64,000 nucleotides of DNA from Maratus speciosus (Eukaryota > Arthropoda > Arachnida > Araneae > Salticidae). The stretch spans positions 156,794,761-156,858,760 of the forward strand of contig OZ010799.1 of the NCBI GenBank assembly GCA_963932465.1, written 5' to 3'. Each line of letters begins with the position of its first letter. Positions within the stretch are counted from its first letter, which is position 1. A model generated the notes under the pieces. It saw nothing but the letters and a program-made list of their open reading frames with translations, did no database searches and was not told the origin of the DNA. Shown here piece after piece: positions 1 to 11,343 of the stretch. A program made the translations under genes and the position numbers.

Positions 1-957
1 TGAAAATTGAAAAAAAAATTTTTCTTATGTGTTTGACCTTGATAAAAAGATTCGGGAGCAGTTTTTGTTTCGTCTATATCTTAAAAAATGGCTGAGTTAT
101 AGCATTTGAATTTCTAGCGTGGCTCACATTTTGAAACGTCCTGATTTTTGTCAGGTGGTAACAGGCGTATTTATGAACCGATTTGGATGTACCTTGGCGT
201 GTACATAGTACATACAAATATCTCGACCGAGTTCGTTGGCCAGATTCATCCGCCATCTAGTTTCAAAATCGCGGCCATTTAAAAAAATTTAAATTTAAAA
301 TAAGATACCAAAAAATTAGAAAATGAAAAAGATTTTTTTCGTATGTGTTTTACCTTAATACAAAGATCTCGGAACAGGTTTTGTTTTGTCTATATCTAAA
401 AAAATGGCTGAGTTATAGCATTTTGAATTTCTATTGTGGCTGACATTTTAAAACGACCTGATTTTTGTCACGCGATAACAGGCGTATTTATGAATTGATT
501 TGGATGTAATTTGATCTGTCTTTGTACATAGTACATACCAATGTCTCGACCGAGTTCGTTGGCCAGCTTCATTCGCCATCTTGTTTCAAAAGGGTTGCCA
601 TTAAAAAAAAATTTAATTTAAGGTATTAAAAAATTGGAAAATGAAAAAGATTTTTTTTATGTGTTTGGCCTTGATACAAAGATTCTGGAGCAGTTTTTGT
701 TTCTGAAAATTTGTTCTTTTGTTTATATCTTAAAAAATGGTTGAATTATAGCACTTTGAATTTCTAGCATGGCTAACACTTTGAAACGATCTTGTATTTG
801 TCACGCGATAACACACGTATTCGCCTATTTCGATGTAAGATGGCATGTGGATAGTATACGTCAATACCTCGACCAAGTTCGCTGGTCAGCTTCATCAGCC
901 ATCTTGTTTCAAAATGGCGGCCATCAAATTAAAAAAAAAATTATTGAATGTGAGGCG

Positions 958-989
<32 letters not shown>

Positions 990-1275
990 GAAATTGAAAA
1001 AGGTTTCTTTCTTAAGTATTTGATCTTGATATAAGGATTCAGGAACATTTTTTGTTTGTCTTTATCTTAAAAAATGGCTCAGATGTAGCAGTTTCAATTT
1101 CTAATGTGGGTGACATTTTGAAAAATCTGATTTTTTTTGCCTGCGACGGCACTCTTATGTATCAACCGATTCCGATGTGAGTGAGCATGTGCACAGCAAT
1201 TACTAAGGTCTCGACCAAGTTCACTGGTTAGCGTCATCCACCATGTTGTCTTAAAATGGCAGGCAATTTAAGAAA
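1..1275. repeat. Tandem array, ~323-bp unit, four copies (left member of an inverted pair)
   Basis: The marker GTTCGTTGGC or its variants recurs near 231, 554, 877 and 1219, giving a period of about 323 bp; the last interval is stretched by a poly-A run at 959-987. Each unit carries a conserved block on 'atggctgagttatagca', a block around 'tgacattttgaaacg', and a block around 'gccatcttgtttcaaaa'. The same units occur in inverted orientation at 36306-37395. The array may begin outside the window. No coding potential: the short ORFs inside simply translate the repeat. Confidence 0.9.
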
Positions 1276-1517
1276 TCGCCAAATTTGGCAGCCAAATATA
1301 AGTTACTTTAAATAAAAGCAGCTTGAATAAAGCTGACTAATTTCGCGAAATTCTCATTTATAATGATTTAGTATTGATAAAAATTAGTATTGAATCTCCT
1401 ATATTCGGTTTCCACTAAATTGAGCTTCGTGTGTTTTAATAATATAAGTTGGCTTTTTTAAAATAAGGAATATGAAAGCTACCTCTTCCTCCCGGCACTG
1501 GCCGGAAGGAGTTTTTG
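1276..1517. repeat. Non-tandem inner segment of the inverted arm, ending in a GC-rich hairpin
   Basis: This stretch (AGTTACTTTAAATAAAAGC to the CTCCCGGCACTGGCCGG hairpin near 1490-1510) is found once here and once inverted at 36067-36305. It joins directly to the ~323-bp array on both sides of the 36-kb interval, so the arms are colinear and not merely two arrays of the same satellite. It contains no recognisable gene. Confidence 0.8.
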
Positions 1518-1533
1518 TAATGAAAGCTACCTA

Positions 1534-2220
1534 ATTACTGGTATCGAAAATCTGCCAAGCTTAACAGACATGAGAACGCTTGAAGTGTTAACCCTAGTAG
1601 TAATAGTCGGAAATCGCACGTCAAACGTTGCAACTGAGGTGCTTTCGGCATTATTTTTCTCGCTCTGTTGAAATATTTCCTCTTTTGGACTTGTAGCGTT
1701 TACCATGCTTAATCCTCAAATCACTTTAAGAAGGCGCTCGGAATAAATAAAGACATAAAAGTGGAGTAGAAATCAAGATCCAAACATAATTTTTTTAGAG
1801 ACAGGGTGGTTGCTGGTACTTTTATTTATTCAAAAATTGTTATCGTAAATAATCGAGAAAAGTCTGCCAATGAATAATGAACCGAAGGTTACAGGTAAAA
1901 ATTACTGGTATCGAAAATCTGCCAAGCTTAACAGACATGAGAACGCTTGAAGTGTTAACCCTAGTAGTAATAGTCGGAAATCGCACGTCAAACGTTGCAA
2001 ATGAGGTGCTTTCGGCATTATTTTTCTCGCTCTGTTGAAATATTTCCTCTTTTGGACTTGTAGCGTTTACCATGCTTAATCCTCAAATCACTTTAAGAAG
2101 GCGCTCGGAATAAATAAAGACATAAAAGTGGAGTAGAAATCAAGATCCAAACATAATTTTTTTAGAGACAGGGTGGTTGCTGGTACTTTTATTTATTCAA
2201 AAATTGTTATCGTAAATAAT
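1534..2220. repeat. Recent direct tandem duplication, 367-bp period
   Basis: ATTACTGGTATCGAAAATC starts at 1534 and again at 1901. Roughly 315 bp of each copy reads the same except for about one base (caactgagg against caaatgagg). Each copy ends at 'gttatcgtaaataat', followed by about 50 bp seen only between the copies. The near identity suggests a young event. The 77-residue reading frame in copy 2 is not conserved with any protein I know and is probably chance. Confidence 0.92.
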
Positions 2221-2637
2221 TATATGACATTACGATTATGGAAGATTTTAAAATGGATTATAGATATTTTCCATTCTAAAAAATAAATAAATAAAAAATA
2301 AAATAAAAGCGTTTTATCTTGCTTCAATTTTAATAGTTTTTGAATTTAATTATAAATTAATAGAATTTAAGACCTTTTGCCGTTAGATAGACGCATGACA
2401 AGTGATAGACAGACAAGTGATAAATCGTCACATTCTTTATCATTATAAATAATACGCGTTACAACAACAATGGACTTAATTATGCGAAAAACCACTCTGT
2501 AAAATATCCCAATTGGCTGCGAACCGCAACAATGAAATATTTCAAACACAAAAAAATTAAAATTAAAATAAAAATAAAGAATGTAACATATGTATATAAA
2601 GCTTTTATCAATTAATGGTTTTATATTAATAAATTTA
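2221..2637. other. AT-rich intergenic DNA
   Basis: Low-complexity A/T-rich sequence with AAATAAATAAATAA-type runs near 2280-2300. No coding, RNA or transposon signal seen. Confidence 0.6.
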
Positions 2638-3066
2638 TGATTACACGTTGAAAATGAATTTAGAAACCCTGAATAGATAGTTTAAATACAGCAACTTTTT
2701 ATGTTGCCATATCTTAAAAAAGAACCAGATCAAAAATTATATGGCATTTTATTTATATTATCTTGATTCATGCATGTAAGGATGCATTTTGTAAGTAATT
2801 TTTTACTCAGTTACTGATGTGCTGGAGTTCTATAAATTGTGTACAGTATTGTATTTCCGATGACAATACAATACCTTCATATTTCTGGAATTTAATTATG
2901 AATTAATATATTAAATATTAAATACATTTTGATTATACGTTGAGAAGAGAATTTAGAAACCCTGAATAGGTAGTTTAAATAAAGCAACTTTTTTCCCCAA
3001 TTGCCATATCTTAGAAAAGAAACAGGTCAAAAATTATATGTCATTTTATTTACTAATGTAAATAAA
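2638..3066. repeat. ~293-bp tandem family, first cluster
   Basis: 'acgttgaaaatgaatttag' near 2645 recurs as 'acgttgagaagagaatttag' near 2938, each followed by 'aaccctgaatag' and 'agtttaaata'. The unit also contains 'ttccgatgacaatacaat' and a TTAA before 'ttatgaatta'. The family continues at 7235-7676 and 10165-10258. The second unit here is cut off by the long-TIR element at 3067. Confidence 0.8.
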
Positions 3067-3896
3067 ATCTAACAAAAACATAGCTGTGAAAAAGGGAGCC
3101 AAGTTCTGTAAAGACAATGGCAAGAAAAGAAGTGATATCTAAGTGGATGCCAAGTTCAAATAAAATTCACTCAAACTTACCTACTGAAGTATTATAGCAT
3201 TTTTTAAATTGTTTAGAAATAAAAATTATTGATAGCATATTAATAATAAATCTAGAACTTGGCAAGTTTTTACCTACGAGTCATTTATTTTTAATAATGA
3301 CTTTATTATATCAAATCTTGTTATTTCATGATTGGAAGCCTTAATTTGAGAGAGCTCCTTCCCAGCAAGCATTTCACGAATAAAAGATATTTGCCCCTGA
3401 AAGGGTTAAAGGGGAGCAGTCTCTAGAGTGATGACCAAGAACAAGCGTGAGCATATCTGTCTCTTTGTCAGGTATCTTAGTCTGTTTGCATTGAGGTTTC
3501 TGGAGGGTGGGTGCTAGAGTGATAACCAAAGACGAGCGGGAGTGTATCTGTGTATTTATTGGTTTATCAAATCTTTAACATGAGTCATTTGTTTATAAAA
3601 CTACATTAATTTTTTTTTGTAATGTCATTGAAATTAATATTAACATCACCATTTTATTAAGACATGAAATTGATAGGCATAACATTTATCAAAAACTTGC
3701 CAAGTTCTAGATTTATTATTAATATGCTATCAATAATTTTTATTTCTAAACAATATAAAAAATGCTATAATACTTCAGTAGGTAAGTTTGAGTGAATTTT
3801 ATTTGAACTTGGCATCCACTTAGATATCACTTCTTTTCTTGCCATTGTCTTTACAGAACCTGGCTCCCTTTTTTCACAGCTATGTTTTTGTTAGAT
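3067..3896. mobile_element. Long-TIR non-autonomous DNA element (~830 bp, ~205-bp arms)
   Basis: Left arm 3067-3271 and right arm 3691-3896 are near-perfect inverted repeats (ATCTAACAAAAACATAGC at one end, its complement at the other; inner ends AACTTGGCAAG / CTTGCCAAGTT). The 420-bp middle has no ORF but contains two ~36-bp direct subrepeats (AGAGTGATGACCAAGAAC near 3427 and AGAGTGATAACCAAAGAC near 3514). The structure is that of a MITE or foldback element; I see no convincing target-site duplication, so the superfamily is undetermined. Confidence 0.85.
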
Positions 3897-4711
3897 ATCA
3901 TTACTTTTTGTAAAGTTACAATATATTTAGACACTTTACTTAATGCTTTTTAATGTGTTTACATGTGACTATTTTATTCACCAAGCAACATTCAATTATA
4001 ATTTTAATTTCCTACAACAAACTATTTGCCTGTCAATTTGCGGCAGAAATCTATATTTTAATACTGCTACATTGAATGCATGTTTTGAAACGAAATGTAT
4101 TGATTCGAAATTTTTATTGTTTCTGAAACAACAATTCCTATTAAATTTCTATATTAAATTTTCCTATTAAATTTTCCAATTAAATATCCTATAGCTGGGC
4201 CTGCTTTTTTGTACTGAAAGTGAAAAATAAAGTTATGTGCTTATGCCACACACTATGTATCATTCATCCATGGTTGCCGGCAAAGAGGCAGTGCAGAGGA
4301 AGGACATTGCTCCTCCCTGGATTTTCAAATTTAATTAACTAAATATCCTTTTCTCTGATGATTTTGAAAATAACAAGTGGGTAAGTGTGATCACAGATTG
4401 CACCGAGGGTTTCGTTTAATATTCCTTTAAAAACACTTTATCCTTTTGAAAAATCTGTTAGTTCCACATTTCGCAACCAGGGGTGCACTCTATTTTAAAC
4501 AAACCTCTATCCGAACGAAATTCCGTTTTACATACTATCCGTAGATATATTAGTCGAGGGGATTGAGCCCATAGCACCCGAGATAAGTAGGCGTCCCTGG
4601 CGATAAAAAGTGGAACTAAAATATGTAAGACTATGGTGCATAATATGAAAGAATGGTCAAAGGGGTGTCGGCAAAAGTTGGAAAAGTGCTCCCCGGGTGA
4701 AAAGGGTGCAG
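3897..4711. other. Intergenic DNA, no recognised feature
   Basis: AT-rich up to about 4200, then a stretch of more balanced composition (4200-4700). No conserved protein in six frames; the 75-residue frame at 3943 is hydrophobic low-complexity and is not supported. Confidence 0.5.
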
Positions 4712-5575
4712 GTTAGAAAAATTGCTTAAAATACACAAGTATAGCCCGGAGGAGTAAATAATATAAGACTTTTTGAAAATTTTATGATTTGTCGTGTGGT
4801 TTGACGTATTCAGCTATACGTATGCAAAAAGTCATGTCTCCAACTTAATTAGGGACTCCCTTAGAAAGAATTGCTTAAAATACATATGTGGTAGCTCAAA
4901 GGGTTAAGCGTGAGACTTTTCAAGATTTTATGATTTGTCGCGTAGCCTCAGGTGTTCTGCTATAAGTATGCAAAATTTCAAATCTGCAATTTAATAAGGG
5001 GCTCAGTTAGAAAGAATTGCTTAAAATACGCATGTGGAAGCCCACAGGGTTAAATGCACGACTTTTCAAAATTTTATGATTTCTCGTTTGATGTGAGGTG
5101 TTCAGCTATAAGTATGCAAAATTTCACGCCTCCAACCTAATTAGGGGCTCACTTTGAATGAATTGTTTAAAATGCACACGGGGAGCCCAAAGGGTTAAAT
5201 GTATGACTTTTTCAAAATTTTATGATTTCTCGTTTGATGTGAGGTGTTCAGCTATAAGTATGCAAAATTTCACGCCTCCAACCTAATTAGGGTTCACTTA
5301 GAAAGAATTGTTTAAAATACACATGTGGGAGCGAAAAGGGTTAAATGTACGACTTTTTCAAAATTTTATGATTTGTCGTTTGATGTGAGGTATTAAGCTA
5401 TAAGTATGTACAATTTCACGCCTCCAACCTAATTAGGGGCTCACTTAGAAAGGATTGTTTAAAATACACATGTGAGACGACAAAGGGTTAAAGTTACAAC
5501 TTTTTCAAAATTTTATAATTTGTCATTTGATGTGAGGTGTTCAGCTGTAAATATACAAAATTTCACGCCTCCAAC
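4712..5575. repeat. ~146-bp tandem array, six units
   Basis: ATTGCTTAAAATAC or ATTGTTTAAAATAC starts at 4721, 4870, 5016, 5162, 5307 and 5454 (intervals 145-149). Each unit carries 'aaagggttaa', 'tttatgatttgtcg', 'gtgaggtgttcagctata' and 'cctccaacctaattag'. Later units resemble each other more than the first two, as expected of an array expanding at one end. Each unit contains an AAAGGGTTAA motif like the ends of the TTAA MITEs elsewhere in the window. Confidence 0.92.
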
Positions 5576-5599
5576 ATGTATAGTTTCTGAGAACGGGCT

Positions 5600-5835
5600 C
5601 TGTGACGGACAGAATATCTCAATTTGTTGATTTTCTGTAAGCAAGTAAATCCAGATAAACCCCTAGTAAGTAGATAGGTTTACAATGGAAGTCTATGGGA
5701 ATTTGGCGAAATATTAGAGATATCGCCAAGGTGGCGTCACTTTTGGCGACTAATTTTGGTCGCCATATTTGGCGATATATCGCCATGTTGGCGAGAAACT
5801 TGGCGGTATTTGGCGACATAACAGCGTCTCCTCCT
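5600..5835. repeat. Dispersed repeat rich in TTGGCG / CGCCAA motifs
   Basis: This block (AATTTGTTGATTTTCTGTAA, then 'taggtttacaatggaagtctatgg', then repeated TTGGCGATATATCGCC palindromes) is found inverted at about 19090-19235 and 23010-23150. The palindromic motif TTGGCGATATATCGCCAA is intact at 23055-23075. The minus-strand 66-residue ORF across it is a by-product of the repeats. Confidence 0.7.
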
Positions 5836-6940
5836 ACGGCAAATTAAAATTTCGCCTAATAGACGCAATGGTAAAGTAAAAATGGGCACCCCCAGGTGGG
5901 TAATTCATCGATTTTCACAATATTTTTATTTTTAGGTAGATTTCGTAAGAAATACTACCTATTGCAGTCGTTACCATGGTGCGACTTTTGAAAAATTCCT
6001 TCATAACTTTTCATTATAGGACCCCAGGAACCCAAAACCACCCCCACCTAAAAAGTTTATATATATGTATGTATGTACTAAATTTTGTCCGCACGATAAA
6101 AGTCGCAATTATGCACGAATCATCCTCAAACTCGCCAACAACTTTGAGATGGCTAATATCTCGGCGGGGATTGAAAATGGGCGAAATCGGCCCAAGAGGG
6201 TGGAAACGGGGAGGGTTCAAAATTTTGAATACTGTCTTAACATGATTCTGATAAAACCAGCTCTTACACAACAATGGCAGGAAAAAAATAAAAGTTTTTC
6301 GTTATAGCAGTTGCCAACAATTGAAAAAAAAAACAAATAATAAAATTCTCACCACAACAATTACTTTTCTTTTGCAAAATTTTCACGTGTAAAATTAAAT
6401 AGTTTGACAAATTGAAAACAAATTGAATATTACGTCATAAGTTTCCTAGAGCAAGATTTCAGCATGAAAACTCAAAATAAATAGTTTGACGAATTGAAAA
6501 AATATGTATATTGCGTCATATTGGAAATATAATGTACCTCAGCAGGTGAATACGTAACGTCATGTGAGTTTGAAGAAACGTATTAAAACATGGATAAAAA
6601 CCCAACTATGGAAATATTAACATATTTTAACACTTTGAGGTTTTCTGAATTTTTTGTAGCCATTTTTTAAACCTATTCCATATACATGCGTATGTGTATT
6701 CGTGTATATTAGACTTTACACAAAAGGTTTAGCTCCCTAGAGCTTATTCTTAGTGAAGGAACTGGGTTTATCTCTAATGTTGATTTAAGTTTTGTTGGAG
6801 AATTTAGTACTTAACATCGAAATCTACCTCCGCCTGTAGGCCCGAGCCGGCAGGGATTTTTTCCATAGTTTTATAGTGTAAACGAACTTCGCACCAAATT
6901 TGAAGTCTGTAGCTGCAGTAGATATACGAGATCTTTTTGA
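5836..6940. other. Intergenic DNA with pieces shared with 45-46.5 kb
   Basis: About 6170-6275 ('gaaatcggcccaagagggtgg', 'gattctgataaaaccagctc') matches pieces at 45377-45420 and 46358-46390. About 6760-6865 ('gggtttatctctaat', 'tagtacttaacatcgaaatc', 'ggcagggatttttt') matches 46438-46530. These are dispersed repeats of unknown type. The three overlapping ORFs at 5976-6307 are in mutually exclusive frames and are not credible genes. Confidence 0.55.
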
Positions 6941-6975
6941 TGAGTGAGTGAGTGAGTCAGTCAGTCAGTCAGTGG
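6941..6975. repeat. Switching microsatellite (GAGT)n then (CAGT)n
   Basis: A run of GAGTGAGTGAGT passes directly into CAGTCAGTCAGTCAGT. It follows a short conserved-looking stretch (TAGATATACGAGATC) near 6925. This is simple-sequence DNA, possibly the tail of a dispersed repeat. Confidence 0.85.
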
Positions 6976-7162
6976 TAAAATTATCGATTATCAGACATTT
7001 TCAAATGTCATTATCTCTGAAACTAATTATACGTTATTTATAAAATTTTGAATTTTAGGTAATTAGGGTGGCCTTACTACACATTTCGTATAACAAGTAC
7101 GTAGGTCTCATAGATTTTCAGTTGCAGAGCATTGAAATTTGATGAAAACAGCTCGAAATGGT

Positions 7163-7213
7163 TCGTGTAAATAACACACGGCTATGTCAGGCGAACTTGG
7201 CTGACACACTGCC
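7163..7213. other. Cruciform-forming inverted repeat
   Basis: ACACGGC..TGTCAG is followed after about 10 bases by CTGACA....GCCGTGT, giving an interrupted perfect stem of about 13 pairs in otherwise AT-rich DNA. No role can be assigned. Confidence 0.6.
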
Positions 7214-7234
7214 GTGTGTCTAGATGACCTATAA

Positions 7235-7676
7235 TTTTGTATTCATGTGATCACTTGATTCGTGTATATAAAGATAAGCTTTATAATTCATTTTTCACTC
7301 AAATCCTGATGTGCTAGAGTTCTAGAAATTGTGTACTGATGTGTATTCCGATGACAATACGATATCTTTACGTTTCTAGAACTTAATTACGAATATATTA
7401 AATAATAATTACACTTTGATTATACGTTGACAAAATAATATAGAAATCTTGAATCGATAGTTTAAATAAAGCAACTTTTTTCCGGTTGCCACATCTTAAT
7501 ATATATATATATATTAAAATTACATGTCGTTTTATTTATATTATCTAGGTCTATGTATGTAAGGATGCGTTTTGTAATGAATTTTTGCATCCACCTCCTG
7601 ATGTTATAGAGTTCTAGAAATTGCGTACAGTATCGTATTTCCGATGACAGTACAATATCATCACATTTCTAGAACT
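7235..7676. repeat. ~290-bp tandem family, second cluster
   Basis: Two diverged units of the family at 2638-3066: 'gttctagaaattgtgtac' near 7318 and 'gttctagaaattgcgtac' near 7610, with 'acgttgacaaaataat' between. The second unit is interrupted at its internal TTAA by the elements at 7676-10164 and resumes at 10165 ('taatgaattaatag'). Confidence 0.8.
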
Positions 7677-9932
7677 TAAGGTGGCTGGTCACCCAGCTTT
7701 GGAATTTTCCTCCGTAATGTTAAGTCTATGGACCTTTGATGCATTCGTATATTTAAAATAGCTTCTCGGGAAATTCATATTTTTACCCGACTGAAAAGAA
7801 AGGTTATATGTTTCACGCGTATTTGGGTATGTGGATTTCTTTATACCCTCGAAACATCCCAACGGCTGGATGGATTTTAATGAATGATGCCTCTATCGAT
7901 TCGTCTTAACGGCCCGATGGTTATAGGCTAGATTTTATTTTTATAAATTTAAAATGGCGGCCGTATAATACAAACGGGCGTTAAAGACGAAAAAATAAAT
8001 TTACGCATCCTATGGAGTGGCATATCATTGGATAGGTCTTTCAAAATGAAGACGATGTTTCATTGACTATTTTACAGTCAGAGGCTCCGTTAAAATATTA
8101 TACAGCCTGGAAGTTGTGTAGGTAGGATCTCTGGCTTTACTGCAACTCTAACCATCATAGACATCTACAGACCTAATCAAAACGGTGTTTATAGATCGGA
8201 ACTAACAATTAAACACAGCTTAAAAGTTATCAATACAAGTAAATAAAAAAAATAGGTAAGTAATATAAACAAGTAGAATAATAAAAAAAATTAAGTCAAT
8301 TCCTACTTAGGTCAATAAGAGAATTTTTTTTTCACTGATTCTTCTTTCCTCTTGAGTTGCGCTTAAAATGCCTTGATCAAGAAGAGGGCTCTCTCAGTCT
8401 TAAAATACCTTGATCAAGAAGAGGGCTCTCTCGATTATTGAAAATTAATTAATTTAATTTAATTAATGAATTAATATTTAAAAAAAATTGGATTAACACA
8501 AGTGTCATTCCCTACAAGTTAAAAAAAATATATATTTGAGCTTGATTGGATGAATAATAAGTATTTTATTAACGATTGAAAATTTGAACAAGATATATAT
8601 AGCGAAAGTGTGAGCTAATAGTAGGAATTGAAAAAAATAGTTTCACATTAATGAGAAATAATTAATTAGTTCGCTTTTTACGCAGTCGTGTTTTTTGATT
8701 TTTAAAATTTAATTGCTTATTAACATTTTTTTTTCTGTGTACTCTTCTTAAAGGATGCCTCTTTTTTTCTTAGTTTTCAAAATATTTCTAAAATCTACGC
8801 TGAATTTAATATTTCACGCGTTAAAAGTGGGCGAACTGTGAGTAAGATTTTAACACTTCCTATAAAATGAAGTCTATACTTTAGAAATATTTTGAGAACT
8901 AACAAGGGAACCACTTTTGGTGTTGCTCGCACCTAGCATCGAAACCTGGTGCGTTTTGTAGCCCTATACATAAAAGTTAGAGAACTGATAAAATTTCTCT
9001 GTTAAAATTATATTTTATGTACTTTTTTATACTTTTAATTTTTTATTATTACATATTTATTTGTTTATTTCACGCCAAAAGTGAGTTAAGTCGCCAGATA
9101 GGGCGATACAATTTTTCCGCCCGCTTTATCCAAAGAGTAAATCTGCAGAACATATTACTAGAATTATATCAGATTGCGATTTTTATTTTTTTAATAATTG
9201 ATAGCATAAGAAACAAATACTAGGTTTTTATTTTTTTTTTCTATGCAGACGATAAATGTATAAGCAATAAATATAATTCTATAAAAGCTTCGAAGATCAT
9301 TGAAAACTATTTTTTAGTGAAATACAACATTGAACAAACTATTTTCTTTTGAAATCGAATGAAATAAAGTTTCGTATGTTTAAAATGAAATGTTGCTGTA
9401 TTAAATGGTCCTTCGGTAAAAGTAATCTTAATGTAAATTAATATTTTTACACAATTTAGAAAAATTACTGTGGCGAAATAGATCGAACATTGCAATTTCT
9501 AGCTATTACAAATTCAGCTATGACATTTGGCTAGGGTTGCCAGAAGCTCTACTTTTGAAAATAAACGCCAACTGTTTCCCCGTCAAAAATAATGAATATA
9601 AAGTTGCAATTTTTCAAAATCAAATTCGTGGGTTTTTGAAGGAATTTTCAAACTTTTTTCAATATTTTATACTTATTATTAACTAATTTTTATTTTTATA
9701 TGCTTTTCTTTAAAAAAAAAAAAAAAAATCAATGTTAATAGTCCGATAAGTGGTCTCGAAAATTGCATTTTCAGAAAGTTATGCTGCTGTATAATCAAGA
9801 AATACTATTTTAACAGAAAAATTTTATCGATTCTCACACTTCTTAATATAGGGCTTTAAAATGCACCAGGTCTCAATGCTAGGTGCGAGCAACACCAAAA
9901 GTGGTTCCCTTGTGAGTGACCAGCCCCCTTAA
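7676..9932. mobile_element. TTAA-flanked DNA element (~2.25 kb, piggyBac-type target site)
   Basis: Ends are TTAAGGTGGCTGGTCACCC at 7676 and the complement of TTAAGGGGGCTGGTCACTC ending at 9932, so TTAA flanks both sides and the ends are inverted repeats. Sister units of the host tandem repeat show the uninterrupted site (AACTTAATTACGAA near 7380), which confirms insertion. No transposase ORF is visible in the interior; the 60-70-residue frames are low-complexity. By its TTAA target it would move with a piggyBac-superfamily transposase; that is inference. Confidence 0.8.
8905..9914. repeat. Internal inverted repeat inside the TTAA element (~105-bp arms)
   Basis: Left arm about 8905-9010 (AAGGGAACCACTTTTGGTG, 'gttgctcgcacctagcat') is repeated inverted at about 9790-9914. 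The outer 19 bp of the 7676-9932 element lie immediately beyond the right arm only, so the left arm has been displaced from its end. Either about 1.2 kb was inserted between end and arm, or a second partial copy landed inside. Confidence 0.8.
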
Positions 9933-10164
9933 CTCTTTGCAGTCGAGAGTGTTTCCAGGTGTCGCGCGGAAATCAAGGCTCCGAATGCTTTGGACACCAC
10001 TAATTTCTTACTGTTTATTTAGCTATCTAATCGCCGATTATTCTGCCATTAGGTAAGGCGAAGAAAGTTACTTAAAAAAAACTGGTGATCTGAGCATTTG
10101 GAGCCTCTATTTACAAGGGAACCAAGTGGTGAGTGAGAGTCACCTCACGAGGACAAAGGGTTAA
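9929..10164. mobile_element. piggyBac-type MITE (236 bp) abutting the previous element
   Basis: TTAACTCTTTG at 9929 and CAAAGGGTTAA ending at 10164 form short inverted ends flanked by TTAA. It shares its left TTAA with the right end of the 7676-9932 element, so one landed in the other's target site. The interior ('gacaccactaatttctta', 'aaggcgaagaaa', 'gagcatttggagcc') is related to the palindromic MITE at 54646-54834. Confidence 0.85.
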
Positions 10165-10258
10165 TAATGAATTAATAGATTAAATATTAATTAAACTATG
10201 GTTATACGTTGAGAAAACAATTTAGAATTCCTGAATGGTTAGTTTAAATAAAGCTTTT
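10165..10258. repeat. ~290-bp tandem family, resumed after the TTAA elements
   Basis: Starts 'taatgaattaatagattaaatatt' and continues 'acgttgagaaaacaatttag', matching the part of the unit expected directly after the TTAA interrupted at 7676. Confidence 0.8.
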
Positions 10259-10262
10259 TTTA

Positions 10263-10852
10263 ACCATTTGGAAAATTGGTTATTGTCCTCGTCAGGGTAG
10301 GACATCAAAAGCATATCTGAAGCTTTTTATTGGTTTAATCCGCATTTTATTCGTTTTCTGATTGGTCTATACAGCAATCTGTATTTTCCCTTTACTTTCA
10401 ACAGAGATAGATACTTCTGTTGCCACTATGGCAAAAAAGTAATAAAAACTACAAAAAATAATAATAATAAGAACTCAGAAACAAATTGAGATACAGCTTT
10501 CAAACAAATTGCACATTTAAAAGTACATTTTTTTTTCTCTATACGACGGTGTAAAAAGTAATATTGTGGGATGTTTAGAAGTTTAAGAATGAAATTTCAT
10601 TTAAAATGGGTCGTCAGATTTCTTGGAAATCTGACCATGGAAAAGCCTTTTCCTGAACAGCCAATGAAATGCTTTGATAATACGTAAGTTTCAGGAAATC
10701 TGAGAAGTCGCAGGCGATTCTTGTCGCTTGCAATTTTTACGTGTAATAACACTATTAATGTTTAATTCATGGCGTACGTAATGTAGGATCAACTCCGTGC
10801 GATTTTTTATGTCTTAAATTTTAGTCTTTGAAAAAATCATTTTCCAAATGGT
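10263..10852. mobile_element. Putative MITE with 14-bp ends ACCATTTGGAAAAT
   Basis: ACCATTTGGAAAAT at 10263 and its complement ending at 10852 bound a 590-bp segment with no ORF. The same end sequence followed by 'ggttattgt.ctcgt' recurs near 38284 (ACCATTCGGAAAAATGG), so the end is shared by a dispersed family. Boundaries are approximate; the short TIR alone is modest evidence. Confidence 0.5.
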
Positions 10853-11126
10853 CGTTGTAATTTGTTAAATTGCTTTTTTTTTTTTTTTACATTTCTTTAC
10901 TGTTACCATCTTAAATTAGTTTGCTCTGCCCATTATAGAACTTTTTTTCTATATTATTCTATTAATTTAATTTCCATAGCTTAAAAAAATATCAAACATT
11001 ATAGTATTATATATTAATAAATCAAGTAGTTCGCGCTTTCTAACAAGCGCAAATCAAAGTGGAGAATTTATAATCGGAGCCATGCCAAATTAATATTTTG
11101 GAACCAAATGAATTGCAGTCATTCAA
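10853..11126. other. AT-rich intergenic DNA
   Basis: Poly-T near 10874-10888 and A/T-rich sequence; nothing recognised. Confidence 0.5.
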
Positions 11127-11334
11127 TTAACCCTCCGTCTACCAGACGGGTCCATTGGACCCGACAGGTACATACAAAATATTCATTCAAACCAGAAATT
11201 TCTTTAAAATAAACTAAGTATATAAACCAGACAAAAATAAGGTAAATAAATAAGTTAAATAGTTTTAAATAAAAATTCTGGTGTAGAACGTTTTATTAAA
11301 ACTTGAATAAAATTCCCGGTAGATCTAGGGTTAA
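11127..11334. mobile_element. piggyBac-type MITE (208 bp)
   Basis: Left end TTAACCCTCCGTCTACC, right end the complement of TTAACCCTAGATCTACC; TTAA occurs at both boundaries. No ORF. It is followed after 9 bp by a second, different TTAA MITE. Confidence 0.8.
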
Positions 11335-11343
11335 GTGTGATTT

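Noticed and set aside
6014..6274. 86-residue minus-strand ORF with a Pro-rich segment
   Set aside because: Antisense to an equally long plus-strand frame, and the underlying sequence recurs without the frame near 45380.
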